Shown here piece by piece: positions 7,367 through 15,267 of a DNA stretch of 40,790 nucleotides. The position numbers and the translations under genes were made by a program. How positions within the stretch are numbered: position 1 is the stretch's first letter; every line of letters begins with the position of its first letter. The DNA is from an uncultured Clostridium sp. (GTDB taxonomy: Bacteria; Bacillota; Clostridia; TANB77; CAG-508), in contig USGK01000013.1 of assembly GCA_900554175.1 (NCBI GenBank), positions 1-40,790 on the forward strand, written 5' to 3'. A model generated the notes under the pieces. That model had not been told where the DNA came from. It saw only the letters and a program-made list of their open reading frames with translations, and did no database searches.

Positions 7367-8551
7367 TTACTGACTTTGTTCTTGTGTTTCATCTTGACTT
7401 TTTTCTTGCCCCGGTATAGATACATAATCTAGTGGATTTACAGGTTCACCTTTTATTCTTACTTCAAAATGTGCATGAGGACCTGTTGAATATCCCGTCG
7501 ACCCAACTTTTAAAACTATATCTCCCGAATTTACAACCTGTCCTACTTGAACTTCAATACTACTTCCATGTGCATAAAGAGTTTGGACTCCTCCTCCATG
7601 ATCAATTAATACCATATTTCCATATGCCTTGTTATATTCTGCTTTTACAACCATTCCATGAGCTGCAGCTTTAAAGTCTGTTCCCATACTTGCACTTATA
7701 TCTATACCTGTATGAAGTTTATACACTTTAGTTATTGGGTGCACTCTCATTGAATATGGAGAAGTCATTGTATAATGTCCATCTATAGGCCATTTCATAT
7801 CTCCGCCTATATAATCTTCCCCGAAATTTGCTATTTTGGCTAAACTTCTTATTTCATTTTCAATTGATTGTACTTGAGCATTATATTCATCTAGTTGTAC
7901 TTGTACTTTTTTTTCATCTTCAGATAATTTTGCAACGTAACTCTCTCTTATTAGTTTAGAATTTTCTAAAGCTATTTTTGTTTTAACCTGTAAATTTCTT
8001 TTTTCCTCTAAATTTTTCTTTTGTATTAAATAATTATTCTTGTTATCTTCAATAGTTTTCTTTTCTTGTTCTACTGTTTCAAGTAAATCTATATCATATT
8101 CAGCAAGTTCAGTTACTAAATAATATGTTGAGATAAAATCAGTTAAACTTGAAGAAGATAAAAGCATATCTAGATATCTTGTTTCTTTCATTTCATACAT
8201 CGCAACTAATCTTTGATCTAGTAATTTCTTCTGCTTATTATATTTTTTTACAACAATTCTTAAATTTTTTTCAACTTTTTTTATTGTTTCTTCAATATCA
8301 GATATCCCTGAATTTAATTCATCTAATGTTTTTTGGTTTTGTTCAATTGTCTCGTCCATTTTTTGAATTTGTTCAAGATTACTTGTAATCTCACCATTTA
8401 TTATTTGAAGATTTTCTTCACTTTCTGTTACCTTATTTTGTATTTCATTTTTTTTGTCCTGAAGTTCGTTTAAATCATCAGCATAAGAAACAAAAGTTAT
8501 AGCACAAATAGTAACACATATAAAAATTATTTTTATTATTCTTTTATGCAT
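7367..8551 (-). CDS. Secreted M23 peptidase with coiled coil (PcsB/CwlO-EnvC-like), first copy
   Basis: This 394-residue paralogue of the next gene has a signal peptide (MHKRIIKIIFICVTICAITFVSYA-D), a coiled coil to about residue 245 containing YLDMLLSSSSLTDFISTYYLV, and a C-terminal M23 domain. Metal-site motifs are HTGIDI, YAHG and HAHFE. A Gln/Glu-rich tail (QEKSQDETQEQSQ) ends the protein. In streptococci and Bacillus such coiled-coil hydrolases (PcsB, CwlO) are activated through FtsEX, and ftsX ends only about 20 nt upstream, so this is the best candidate partner. AAGGAGAG precedes the ATG by about 11 nt. Unlike the second copy it has no Ala-rich helix or Ser/Gly linker before the catalytic domain. 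Confidence 0.9.
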   Translation of the reverse strand: MHKRIIKIIFICVTICAITFVSYADDLNELQDKKNEIQNKVTESEENLQIINGEITSNLEQIQKMDETIEQNQKTLDELNSGISDIEETIKKVEKNLRIVVKKYNKQKKLLDQRLVAMYEMKETRYLDMLLSSSSLTDFISTYYLVTELAEYDIDLLETVEQEKKTIEDNKNNYLIQKKNLEEKRNLQVKTKIALENSKLIRESYVAKLSEDEKKVQVQLDEYNAQVQSIENEIRSLAKIANFGEDYIGGDMKWPIDGHYTMTSPYSMRVHPITKVYKLHTGIDISASMGTDFKAAAHGMVVKAEYNKAYGNMVLIDHGGGVQTLYAHGSSIEVQVGQVVNSGDIVLKVGSTGYSTGPHAHFEVRIKGEPVNPLDYVSIPGQEKSQDETQEQSQ

Positions 8552-8572
8552 ATCTTTTATTTCTCTCCTTCT

Positions 8573-9472
8573 CTAAACCTTCAAGTATTTTCTCATAGAA
8601 ACACTGCTTCCTACTATTCCTATTCCTACACCCAATATTAAATAAACAATTATTATCAAATTAATCATATCTGAAAAATCTAATAAAGTTAGACTTAATT
8701 TAGCTAAAAATTCTGTAAATCCTGCACTATGAGCTATTAAAGTGTATATTCCGGCTAAAATTCCAATAGAAACTGCACCAGAAATTAATCCAATTATTAT
8801 TCCTTCAACTGCAAATGGCCATCTAATAAAACTATTTGTTGCACCTACATATTTCATTATAGAAATTTCTTTTCTTCTAGCGTGTACAGTTAATTTTATT
8901 GTATTTGAAATAATAAATATGCAGAAAATAATTAGTGCAATTAATACAACATAAGTTACTATTCTTATACCTTTTGCTATTTTTACTAGAGTATTTATTG
9001 TTTCATCACTGCTTGTTATTCTTTTTACATTATCTAATTCATTTATCTGAACTTGAACATTAGAACTCAAACTTAAATCTGTAAGTGTTACAATATAAGA
9101 CGCTGGAAAAATGTTAACTTCTTCATATCCATCTAATAAATATCCTCTATCTCCTAATCTGTCTTTCATTTGTTCTAAAGCTTGTTCTTTCGAGATAAAC
9201 TCTGTTGTGTTTACACCCGAAATTTGTTTAATTTGTTTACCAAGTTCTTCAACTTCATCATTAGTTGCATCATTTTGTATATACACCTGTATACCTTGTC
9301 CTGACTCTACTTGTTTTACAAAGTGATTCAAATTTTGTGCAACTATAAAACATATTCCAAAAAGTATCATTGTAACAGTCATCATACCGAATGATGTTAA
9401 TGCCTGTTTTTTATTTTTAAATACATTGCTAAATCCTTCTCCTATTAAATAATTTAGTACATTATATCTCAC
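8573..9472 (-). CDS. ftsX: Cell division ABC transporter permease-like protein FtsX
   Basis: This 299-residue protein has the FtsX plan: a cytoplasmic N-terminus, TM1 (about 28-47), a large extracellular loop (about 50-165) that would contact the hydrolase, then three TM segments with the FtsX/MacB-type motif RRKEISIMKYVGAT between TM2 and TM3. FtsX transmits ATP-driven motion of FtsE across the membrane to peptidoglycan hydrolases. The start is GTG at 9472, overlapping the ftsE stop as GTGA, with AAGGTGG nine bases upstream inside ftsE, so the pair is translationally coupled. Confidence 0.95.
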   Translation of the reverse strand: MRYNVLNYLIGEGFSNVFKNKKQALTSFGMMTVTMILFGICFIVAQNLNHFVKQVESGQGIQVYIQNDATNDEVEELGKQIKQISGVNTTEFISKEQALEQMKDRLGDRGYLLDGYEEVNIFPASYIVTLTDLSLSSNVQVQINELDNVKRITSSDETINTLVKIAKGIRIVTYVVLIALIIFCIFIISNTIKLTVHARRKEISIMKYVGATNSFIRWPFAVEGIIIGLISGAVSIGILAGIYTLIAHSAGFTEFLAKLSLTLLDFSDMINLIIIVYLILGVGIGIVGSSVSMRKYLKV

Positions 9473-10149
9473 AATTCATAACCACCTTTTTTATCATCTC
9501 TTACTATGTCACCCTTTTTTATGTGTATAACCCTTTTTTTCATTTGATCAACTATGTCTTTAGCATGTGTTGCTACAACTACTGTTGTTCCTCTCATATT
9601 TATATCGTTTAATAAATTCATAATATCCCACGCTGTATCTGGATCAAGATTTCCTGTAGGTTCATCCGCAATAAGCATTGAAGGATTATTTACTAATGCT
9701 CTTGCTAAAGCAACTCTTTGTTGTTCTCCTCCTGAAAGCTCATTTGGATACATTTTAGCCTTTTCACTTAATCCTACCAATGATAAAACCATTGGTACTT
9801 GTCTTCTAATATGTCTTGGAGTTGCGCGAACTATATACATTGCATATGCAACATTATCATATACTGTTTTATCCGGAAGTAATCTAAAATCTTGGAATAC
9901 AACCCCCATACTTCTCCTTAAATATGGAATTCTACTTGGTTTAAGAAATGTTGTATCTTTTCCATTTATTATTATATTTCCTGAAGTTGGTTCTTCTTCT
10001 TTTAATATTAATTTTATTAATGTCGATTTTCCGCTTCCAGAGCTTCCAACTAAGAAACAAAATTCTCCTTTTTCTATCAAAAAATTTGCATTTTTTACCG
10101 CAACTGTTCCGGTATTATATACTTTTTTTACATTTTTAAATTCAATCAT
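9469..10149 (-). CDS. ftsE: Cell division ATP-binding protein FtsE
   Basis: This 226-residue ABC ATPase energises FtsX. Walker A is GSSGSGKS (residues 35-42), followed by the Q-loop (VFQDFRLLPDKTV), the signature LSGGEQQRVALARAL, Walker B MLIADEPTGNLD and the H-loop VVVATH. The length and sequence are typical, including the FtsE-specific stretch around the Q-loop. It is the first gene of the ftsE-ftsX-M23-M23-ctpA-pgsA run and has its own promoter at 10211-10239. Confidence 0.96.
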   Translation of the reverse strand: MIEFKNVKKVYNTGTVAVKNANFLIEKGEFCFLVGSSGSGKSTLIKLILKEEEPTSGNIIINGKDTTFLKPSRIPYLRRSMGVVFQDFRLLPDKTVYDNVAYAMYIVRATPRHIRRQVPMVLSLVGLSEKAKMYPNELSGGEQQRVALARALVNNPSMLIADEPTGNLDPDTAWDIMNLLNDINMRGTTVVVATHAKDIVDQMKKRVIHIKKGDIVRDDKKGGYEL

Positions 10150-10210
10150 TTTTGGTACCCCTTACCTTTTGTTTTTCTCTCTAATTATCCATGCTCTTTT
10201 ATTCTATTTA

Positions 10211-10239
10211 ATCATAACAATAAAGTTCTTTTTTTGCAA
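10211..10239 (-). promoter_or_regulatory. Sigma-A promoter of the ftsEX operon
   Basis: On the minus strand TTGCAA (10239-10234), a 17-nt spacer that begins with an A-run, and TATGAT (10216-10211) with an extended TGT before it. The predicted transcript starts about 55 nt upstream of the ftsE ATG. Confidence 0.7.
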
Positions 10240-10309
10240 TAGTTTTTTTGCAAAAAAAGATAGAAATTTGTCCCATAATATTTTTCTTTAAAATAAAAAA
10301 TATACACTC

Positions 10310-11236
10310 CTATTTATCGAACTTTTTGACTATATCTGCTGCAGTAATTTCAAAATATTTCATTAAACTTTCTGTATTTCCAGATCTTCCAAATGTATCT
10401 TTAATTCCCATTCTTTCTAATTTTACTGGATGCTCTTCTGTCAATACTTCGCTTATTGCAGACCCTAATCCTCCAATTATATTATGATCTTCTATCGAAA
10501 CTAATCTTTTAGTTTCTTTTGCACACTTTATAATCATTTCTTTATCTATTGGCTTAATTGTGTGTATATCCACCACACGTATTTCAATATTCTTTTCCTT
10601 CAATTCTATTTGTGCCTTTAAAGCTTGTTCTACAGTTACTCCAGTAGCGAAAACGGTGCCATCTGTTCCTTCTCCAATTTGTACTGCTTTTCCAATTTCA
10701 AAAAATTGGTTTTGCTCATAAATTTTACTCGTTTTCATTCTTGTTAACCTTAAATAAACTGGTCCTTTGATTTTTGATATTTCCTTGACTGCCCACTTTG
10801 TTTGAGCATCATCCGAAGTTGACATTACTATCATATTTGGTAATGTTCTCATCATCGAGATATCTTCCAACATTTGATGAGTGGCACCATCTTCTCCAAC
10901 AGTTATTCCTGCATGTGTTGCACAAATTTTAACATTTAAATTTGGATAACATATACTATTTCTTATTTGATCATAAGCTCTTCCTGCAGCAAAAACAGCA
11001 AAAGTACTTACATATGGTATTTTACCGCTTACTGCCAAACCAGCTGCAGTTGACATCATATTTTGTTCTGCAATCCCCATGTCGAAAAATCTATTTGGAA
11101 ATTTTTTTGCAAAGTTTATTGTTTTAGTAGCAGTAGATAAATCTGCATCTAATACAACTATATTTTTATCTTCTGTCCCTAAAATCTCAAGTGCTTCACC
11201 ATAACTTTGACGTGTTGCTTTTTTTTCTTCTTTCAT
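10310..11236 (-). CDS. Transketolase C-terminal half (pyrimidine-binding plus C-terminal domain)
   Basis: This 308-residue protein corresponds to the second half of a transketolase/DXS-type enzyme. The pyrimidine-binding domain (about 8-170, with FFDMGIAEQNMMSTAAGLA and THAGITVGEDGATHQ) is followed by the transketolase C-terminal domain (about 190-305, VVDIHTIKPID, IEDHNIIGGLG). Split transketolases need a partner carrying the thiamine-diphosphate domain, normally encoded directly upstream. Here the upstream gene is DUF5662, so the partner must be elsewhere or absent. The expected role is the non-oxidative pentose phosphate pathway or a related ketol transfer. AAAGGA precedes the ATG. A weak AT-only hairpin (10278-10303) lies behind the stop. 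Confidence 0.88.
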   Translation of the reverse strand: MKEEKKATRQSYGEALEILGTEDKNIVVLDADLSTATKTINFAKKFPNRFFDMGIAEQNMMSTAAGLAVSGKIPYVSTFAVFAAGRAYDQIRNSICYPNLNVKICATHAGITVGEDGATHQMLEDISMMRTLPNMIVMSTSDDAQTKWAVKEISKIKGPVYLRLTRMKTSKIYEQNQFFEIGKAVQIGEGTDGTVFATGVTVEQALKAQIELKEKNIEIRVVDIHTIKPIDKEMIIKCAKETKRLVSIEDHNIIGGLGSAISEVLTEEHPVKLERMGIKDTFGRSGNTESLMKYFEITAADIVKKFDK

Positions 11237-11318
11237 TTTTATCTAGTTCCTTTCATAAGTTAAATTAATTCTTTATTATAAAATAATTATATTTTTTGAT
11301 AATCTAACTTTATTGAAT

Positions 11319-11921
11319 TTATTTTTCTTTAATCCATTTAAATTCAAATTCAAGCTTATATTTCGTATTATCTTCTATACAATATTTCTTATATAACTCT
11401 TTAATATTTTGCTTAGTTAATATTTTATCTATACCATTTTCTTTTACATCTAAGAAAACTTGTGTAAAAAATTTTTCTATTTTAGGATTCATTATCGTTT
11501 TCTTCTTTTCTTTTTCCCAATAATCATACTGAGAAGAATTAGTCCAATTTTTCCCATTATAAACAATTCCCGCAGCCATCTTGTCAGATACCATTTCTGC
11601 AACATATTTATATTCAATAACTGGTGCAGGATTTGGAGCTGTTAAATCAACCCAATATTCTAGATGATGTTTATTTCTTCCTTTATGATGTAGCCAGGCT
11701 CTAGAATACCCATTTTTTTCTTTACATTCGGATATTGGGCTTTTGGTTCCTGTATAATATTTTATACTTTCTCCGAATTCTTCAAATGAATATTTTGACA
11801 AATCGTGCACAAGTCCTCTAAAAGGGACTCCTAATTTACAACAAAATTTAAAAACTAAAAATTTATGTTTAGCTACAAGTTTGAAATGTTTTATTACATT
11901 TATTAGTATATTTATTGACAT
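11319..11921 (-). CDS. DUF5662 family protein
   Basis: This 200-residue protein matches the DUF5662 pattern as I recall it: GVPFRGLVHDLSKYSFEEF, then the GYSRAWLHHKGRNKHHLEYW block. The clustered HD and HH residues look like a metal-binding, HD-like helical fold, but no activity is established for the family. There is no signal peptide. The only credible ATG (11921) lies 28 nt from the SD AAAGGAG, with a small hairpin between, described separately. It stands alone between the transketolase half and the RHH gene. Confidence 0.75.
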   Translation of the reverse strand: MSINILINVIKHFKLVAKHKFLVFKFCCKLGVPFRGLVHDLSKYSFEEFGESIKYYTGTKSPISECKEKNGYSRAWLHHKGRNKHHLEYWVDLTAPNPAPVIEYKYVAEMVSDKMAAGIVYNGKNWTNSSQYDYWEKEKKKTIMNPKIEKFFTQVFLDVKENGIDKILTKQNIKELYKKYCIEDNTKYKLEFEFKWIKEK

Positions 11922-11956
11922 TATTATTTGTATGGTAAAAAACCATTTACTCCTTT
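11919..11956 (-). promoter_or_regulatory. SD-hairpin-ATG translation start of the DUF5662 gene
   Basis: On the minus strand the SD AAAGGAG (11956-11950) is followed almost directly by a hairpin with TGGT/ACCA paired around a T5 loop, possibly extended by GTA/TAC with a 2-nt bulge. Nine nt (CAAATAATA) then lead to ATG 11921. The linear gap is 28 nt. An ATG also lies 3 nt after the SD in another frame. This is the weakest of the four such sites in the window. Confidence 0.4.
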
Positions 11957-12031
11957 CATTTCTAAATTTTTAATTATTCTATATTTATAACATATTTTTG
12001 TTTTTTTTTAAACATTTATTTTAAAAAAAAT

Positions 12032-12068
12032 AAAAAACAATAGAAATTATTTTTCTCTATTGTTTTTT
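12032..12068. terminator. Terminator downstream of the RHH gene
   Basis: Arms 12032-12044 (AAAAAACAATAGA) and 12056-12068 form a 13-bp stem whose ends supply T-runs on both strands. It begins 8 nt after the stop at 12076 on the minus strand. Confidence 0.8.
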
Positions 12069-12075
12069 TATCTAC

Positions 12076-12423
12076 TTATTTATTTTTCGCATCATATTCA
12101 TTTAGAAATTCTTTAATGCTTCCATTAACCAATCTGCTAAATGAAATTCCTGTACTCTTTTTAATTTTTATAAGTTCATCATAAAAAGTTTTTCTAAAAA
12201 GTATAGAACGATAAATTGAATCCGCATCTTTAGGCTTTGGATAATATTTTATTTTATCCTTATGTTGTAACAATGTTTCCACACAGATATTCACCAGTTT
12301 ACTTACTGATGCATCATACACGTTTTCTGACAATCTCTGAAGTTCATAATACAAGTTTTCTTCTATATGCAAACTTCTTGGAATTATCTCATCTTTTTTA
12401 TATAATCTTTCTATTGGTTTCAT
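12076..12423 (-). CDS. Tandem ribbon-helix-helix-like DNA-binding protein
   Basis: This 115-residue protein has two similar halves. Residues 16-53 (RSLHIEENLYYELQRLSENV...SKLVNICVETLL) align with 72-109 (RSILFRKTFYDELIKIKKST...SRLVNGSIKEFL). Each has the short strand, helix, turn, helix order of ribbon-helix-helix (Arc/MetJ) repressors, which normally dimerise to form one DNA-binding sheet. The duplication suggests a single-chain pseudodimer, which is inference. ATG 12423 is chosen because AGGAGG lies six bases upstream; a longer frame to 12444 lacks an SD. Inverted repeats at 12440-12453 and 12495-12512 flank a possible -10 box, so autoregulation is plausible. Confidence 0.65.
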   Translation of the reverse strand: MKPIERLYKKDEIIPRSLHIEENLYYELQRLSENVYDASVSKLVNICVETLLQHKDKIKYYPKPKDADSIYRSILFRKTFYDELIKIKKSTGISFSRLVNGSIKEFLNEYDAKNK

Positions 12424-12439
12424 AATAAGCCTCCTACTA

Positions 12440-12512
12440 TACAAATATATGTAAGATTATATAAAATATAACATATAATTAATACTTATTTTATTTATAC
12501 ATAATTGTATAA
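12440..12512. promoter_or_regulatory. Paired palindromes around the RHH gene promoter
   Basis: TACA-AATATA-TGTA (12440-12453) and TTATAC-ATAATT-GTATAA (12495-12512) both contain a TACA...TGTA core. Between them a minus-strand TATAAT (12461-12456) could be the -10 box; the matching -35 (TATTAA) is weak. The layout resembles operators flanking a promoter. The DNA is AT-rich, so chance palindromes are common. Confidence 0.35.
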
Positions 12513-12568
12513 ATTTTAGTTTATCACTTATTTTTTAAATTATACTCTTAATTTTCATTATCTTTTTC

Positions 12569-12766
12569 TTAGTTTTTGCTTCCCTCTTCTTGAGAATTTA
12601 TATTATCTACAGATTTAGTTGAATCTTCTTCTAAAGACTCAATCTTATTTTCCACTTTTTCTTCTATATTAGACTTATTCAACCATACAATTCCTAATAT
12701 TAATAGTATTAATGCGATTATCATCAAAAATATTTTTAACACTTCTTTTTTCGTATCTTTGTCCAT
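12569..12766 (-). CDS. Small single-pass membrane protein
   Basis: This 65-residue product has a short cytoplasmic start (MDKDTKKEVLK), one hydrophobic segment (about residues 11-29, IFLMIIALILLILGIVWL) and an acidic, Asn/Ser-rich tail. I recognise no family. GAGGAT lies six bases before the ATG. It begins 31 nt after the stop of the P-loop/Asp23 gene and is probably cotranscribed with it and the GT39 gene. Confidence 0.65.
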   Translation of the reverse strand: MDKDTKKEVLKIFLMIIALILLILGIVWLNKSNIEEKVENKIESLEEDSTKSVDNINSQEEGSKN

Positions 12767-12797
12767 CTCAAAATCCTCATTTCTTTTTATTAGATCT

Positions 12798-13631
12798 CTA
12801 TTTTTCTTCTATATATATGCTTTTTGCAATTACTTCCATCTTGATTATATTCATTGATGTCAAATTCTCTATTTCTTGAATTGCTTTTCTTTTAAATTTC
12901 ATTAATGTCTCTTTTACATTATATCCATAAATAACTGTAACTTCCATATAAATGCTAATACCATAATCGTATTTTTCCACTCTTGTTCTTAGAACTTTAT
13001 AAACTTCGCTATTTTTTTGAGCTAAATACTCTAATATTTGCCTAAATACAGAATCAGATATTGTAAAATTCCCCATATAACTAAATGTTGGTCTTATTAT
13101 TGACTTTTCAGAGATATATGGTACTTCTCCTTTCCCTTTAGACTTAAAAATCTGAAGTGGATCTAATAAATAACCTGAAAAATCTTTTTTAATTTCAAAT
13201 GTTGGCACCGGAATTACATGTTTTCCTTCTGTTACTCTTATTTTTCGTGCCGTCTCCATTTCTTGTTCTGTAGCAACATCTGTAATATAAGTAATTTTTG
13301 TTATCTTAGGTAATCCTAAATTTTCTGCTATTTTTTGTACCATTCCATCTGACGTTCCTAATATTAAAATACTTTTAGGCTTATACTTCCTAAAGGCTTT
13401 TTGAATTACTTCTTTTTCTTCGTCATTCAAAAATAGGGCTTTTTTCACTGTTTCAATTTTAGTTGAAGCTTTTTTTGCTGATTCCCCTGCAATAACTTCA
13501 TTGTCTTTTATAAGAAGTCCATCATCAATTATAAAATGTATATTTTGTTCTCCAGCAACCATTTGTGCCCTGTAACTCTTTCCCGTTCCTGATGGTCCAA
13601 CAAATGCATATGTATTTATATTTTCAAACAT
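12798..13631 (-). CDS. P-loop NTPase fused to an Asp23/Gls24-like domain
   Basis: This 277-residue protein starts with a clear Walker A, GPSGTGKS (12-19), in a small ATPase-like domain with FIIDDGLLI and KSILILGTSDGM strands. The C-terminal part (about 165-277: RPTFSYMGNFTISDSVF...VTVIYGYNV...IKMEVIAKSIYIEE) resembles Asp23/Gls24 (DUF322) envelope-stress proteins. I recall similar uncharacterised proteins in other Clostridia, but none with a known function. There is no signal peptide or membrane segment. It lies 38 nt downstream of the GT39 gene and 31 nt before the small membrane protein, suggesting a membrane-associated role. GAGGTG precedes the ATG. Confidence 0.75.
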   Translation of the reverse strand: MFENINTYAFVGPSGTGKSYRAQMVAGEQNIHFIIDDGLLIKDNEVIAGESAKKASTKIETVKKALFLNDEEKEVIQKAFRKYKPKSILILGTSDGMVQKIAENLGLPKITKITYITDVATEQEMETARKIRVTEGKHVIPVPTFEIKKDFSGYLLDPLQIFKSKGKGEVPYISEKSIIRPTFSYMGNFTISDSVFRQILEYLAQKNSEVYKVLRTRVEKYDYGISIYMEVTVIYGYNVKETLMKFKRKAIQEIENLTSMNIIKMEVIAKSIYIEEK

Positions 13632-13669
13632 ACTTTCACCTCATCTATTTTACGTAACATTAATCAGAA

Positions 13670-15163
13670 TTACTTTTTTTCAATTAACATTATATTATAG
13701 GTATAATTATGATATTTTGCATTAAATCTTTTTATTTCTTTTAATATTTTAATATCATATTGTTCTAATTTTTTACATACATCTTTTGAGTCTGTATCAA
13801 TAACCCAAATTTTCCCTGAAAACTCGTTTAAAAAGTCATAATCTCTTACTATTTGCATTCCAGGTGCATACGCTTTATATGCTTCTTCTATATCCCATTT
13901 TTCCAAATTTAAATAATATTGCTTATATTCAGGAAAATATGCAGCAATTACTCCACCATTTGCAAAATTTGAGTATATTATTATATCGTCATCTTCTATT
14001 TGGTCTTTTATATAATTTATTGCTTGCATATTTGAAGAATCATAGTTTGTCTTAATATTTTCTATATTTCCCCATATTGACATTAATGCAATTACAATAC
14101 AAATTGAATATATCAAAACCTTATTGTTTTCAGTAGCAAGAATATATGAAATTGCAAAAATATATATTCCTGTTATTACCAATAAATATCTTGAATATAA
14201 TATCGGCATAACTATCGATATTATAAGTATAATTGCTATAACACCTAGATATATTGCAATCGCATAAATAGCAGGTTTTATATTCTTTTTTTCTTTTATA
14301 TCCTTATAGATTTTTATTCCTATATATAAATATACAATAATTGAAATAATAAGTGGAATTACAGTTGCAATATTAAATGAAAAACTGTCATCTAACATCC
14401 TCCTAAACTGAAAACTTAATACTTCAACTGTTGTATTAACTAAACCAACTTTTATCCAAAAGCCTCCACCAACATGTTGCATTTGTGTAATTAGATAAAT
14501 AAGCCAAGGAGTATACAAAACTATTTGTACAAGTGCAACCATTAAAAATGCTTTTAGTGGTTTAGATGTTTTCTTGACCTCTTTTATCACAAAAATTAAC
14601 AATAATAAATTTATTAATCCAGCTGTAACTAATGCATAATAATGTATATAACATGAACATATACTAAAAATACCAAAAAAACACAAATTCTTTTTATTAA
14701 ATTTTTCATTCTCTTTTACATCTTTATAAAATCTATATGCATATATAGCCATTAAAGTAACAAAAACTGCTGACCATGAATACATCCTTATTTCTGTAGC
14801 ATATGTACACATTATTGGTAAAAAGAATGTTAAAAAAGAAAATAAAATTCCTGTTTTTTCCCCGAAATCTTTTCTTATATGTGTAAATCCAAGAATTCCT
14901 AGAACTGCTATTCCTAAAACAGAAAATAACCTAAAAGCAATTATATTATTTCCAAAGATCATATAAATTATATGTAAAAGCCAGTAATATAAAGCTGGAT
15001 GTACATCATTTCCAGTAATTTTCCATATTTCAGTAAAAGAATGTTTTGCTATAGAAACAGAATAACTCTCATCAAACCATATAGTTTGATGTAGTGATGA
15101 AATAGAAATAAATATAATTCCTATTACTATTATTAATATATGTATGTTTTTTGTTTTTTTCAA
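13670..15163 (-). CDS. Membrane glycosyltransferase, GT39/ArnT-PMT-like
   Basis: This 497-residue polytopic protein has about ten or more hydrophobic segments. The first extracytoplasmic loop carries TIWFDESYSVSIAKHS, the acidic Asp-Glu motif typical of polyprenyl-phosphate-sugar-dependent GT-C transferases (GT39/ArnT type). NDVHPALYYWLLH and ATEIRMYSWSA are further family hallmarks. It should transfer a sugar from a lipid carrier to a surface acceptor; the acceptor is unknown. The start is TTG at 15163, with GGAGG eight bases upstream. It heads an apparent operon with the P-loop/Asp23 gene and the small membrane protein. Confidence 0.85.
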   Translation of the reverse strand: MKKTKNIHILIIVIGIIFISISSLHQTIWFDESYSVSIAKHSFTEIWKITGNDVHPALYYWLLHIIYMIFGNNIIAFRLFSVLGIAVLGILGFTHIRKDFGEKTGILFSFLTFFLPIMCTYATEIRMYSWSAVFVTLMAIYAYRFYKDVKENEKFNKKNLCFFGIFSICSCYIHYYALVTAGLINLLLLIFVIKEVKKTSKPLKAFLMVALVQIVLYTPWLIYLITQMQHVGGGFWIKVGLVNTTVEVLSFQFRRMLDDSFSFNIATVIPLIISIIVYLYIGIKIYKDIKEKKNIKPAIYAIAIYLGVIAIILIISIVMPILYSRYLLVITGIYIFAISYILATENNKVLIYSICIVIALMSIWGNIENIKTNYDSSNMQAINYIKDQIEDDDIIIYSNFANGGVIAAYFPEYKQYYLNLEKWDIEEAYKAYAPGMQIVRDYDFLNEFSGKIWVIDTDSKDVCKKLEQYDIKILKEIKRFNAKYHNYTYNIMLIEKK

Positions 15164-15210
15164 TTTTTATTCCTCCGTTTTATATAATTTTTATTATAAT
15201 CTATTATTAA

Positions 15211-15262
15211 TAGTCTAATATTATTAAATACTAAAATTAGACTAGGTTATGGCCTAGTCTAA
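15211..15262 (-). terminator. Terminator after the GT2 gene, with an alternative pairing
   Basis: Arms 15237-15246 and 15253-15262 form a perfect 10-bp stem (TTAGACTAGG / CCTAGTCTAA) with a 6-nt loop and TTTT behind it on the minus strand, 5 nt beyond the stop at 15268. The middle segment (15236-15244) can instead pair with TAGTCTAAT at 15211-15219, giving two mutually exclusive hairpins ahead of the GT39 gene. Confidence 0.8.
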
Positions 15263-15267
15263 ATCTT

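Noticed and set aside
10231..10260. Run resembling TTTTTTTGCAAAAAAA as a possible operator upstream of ftsE
   Set aside because: It is a low-complexity palindrome formed by T- and A-runs; part of it is simply the -35 region of the ftsE promoter.
9554..10291. Long plus-strand open frame (245 codons) opposite ftsE
   Set aside because: It mirrors ftsE, which has every ABC ATPase motif; the plus frame has no recognisable domain and no SD. It is a shadow of AT-rich codon use.
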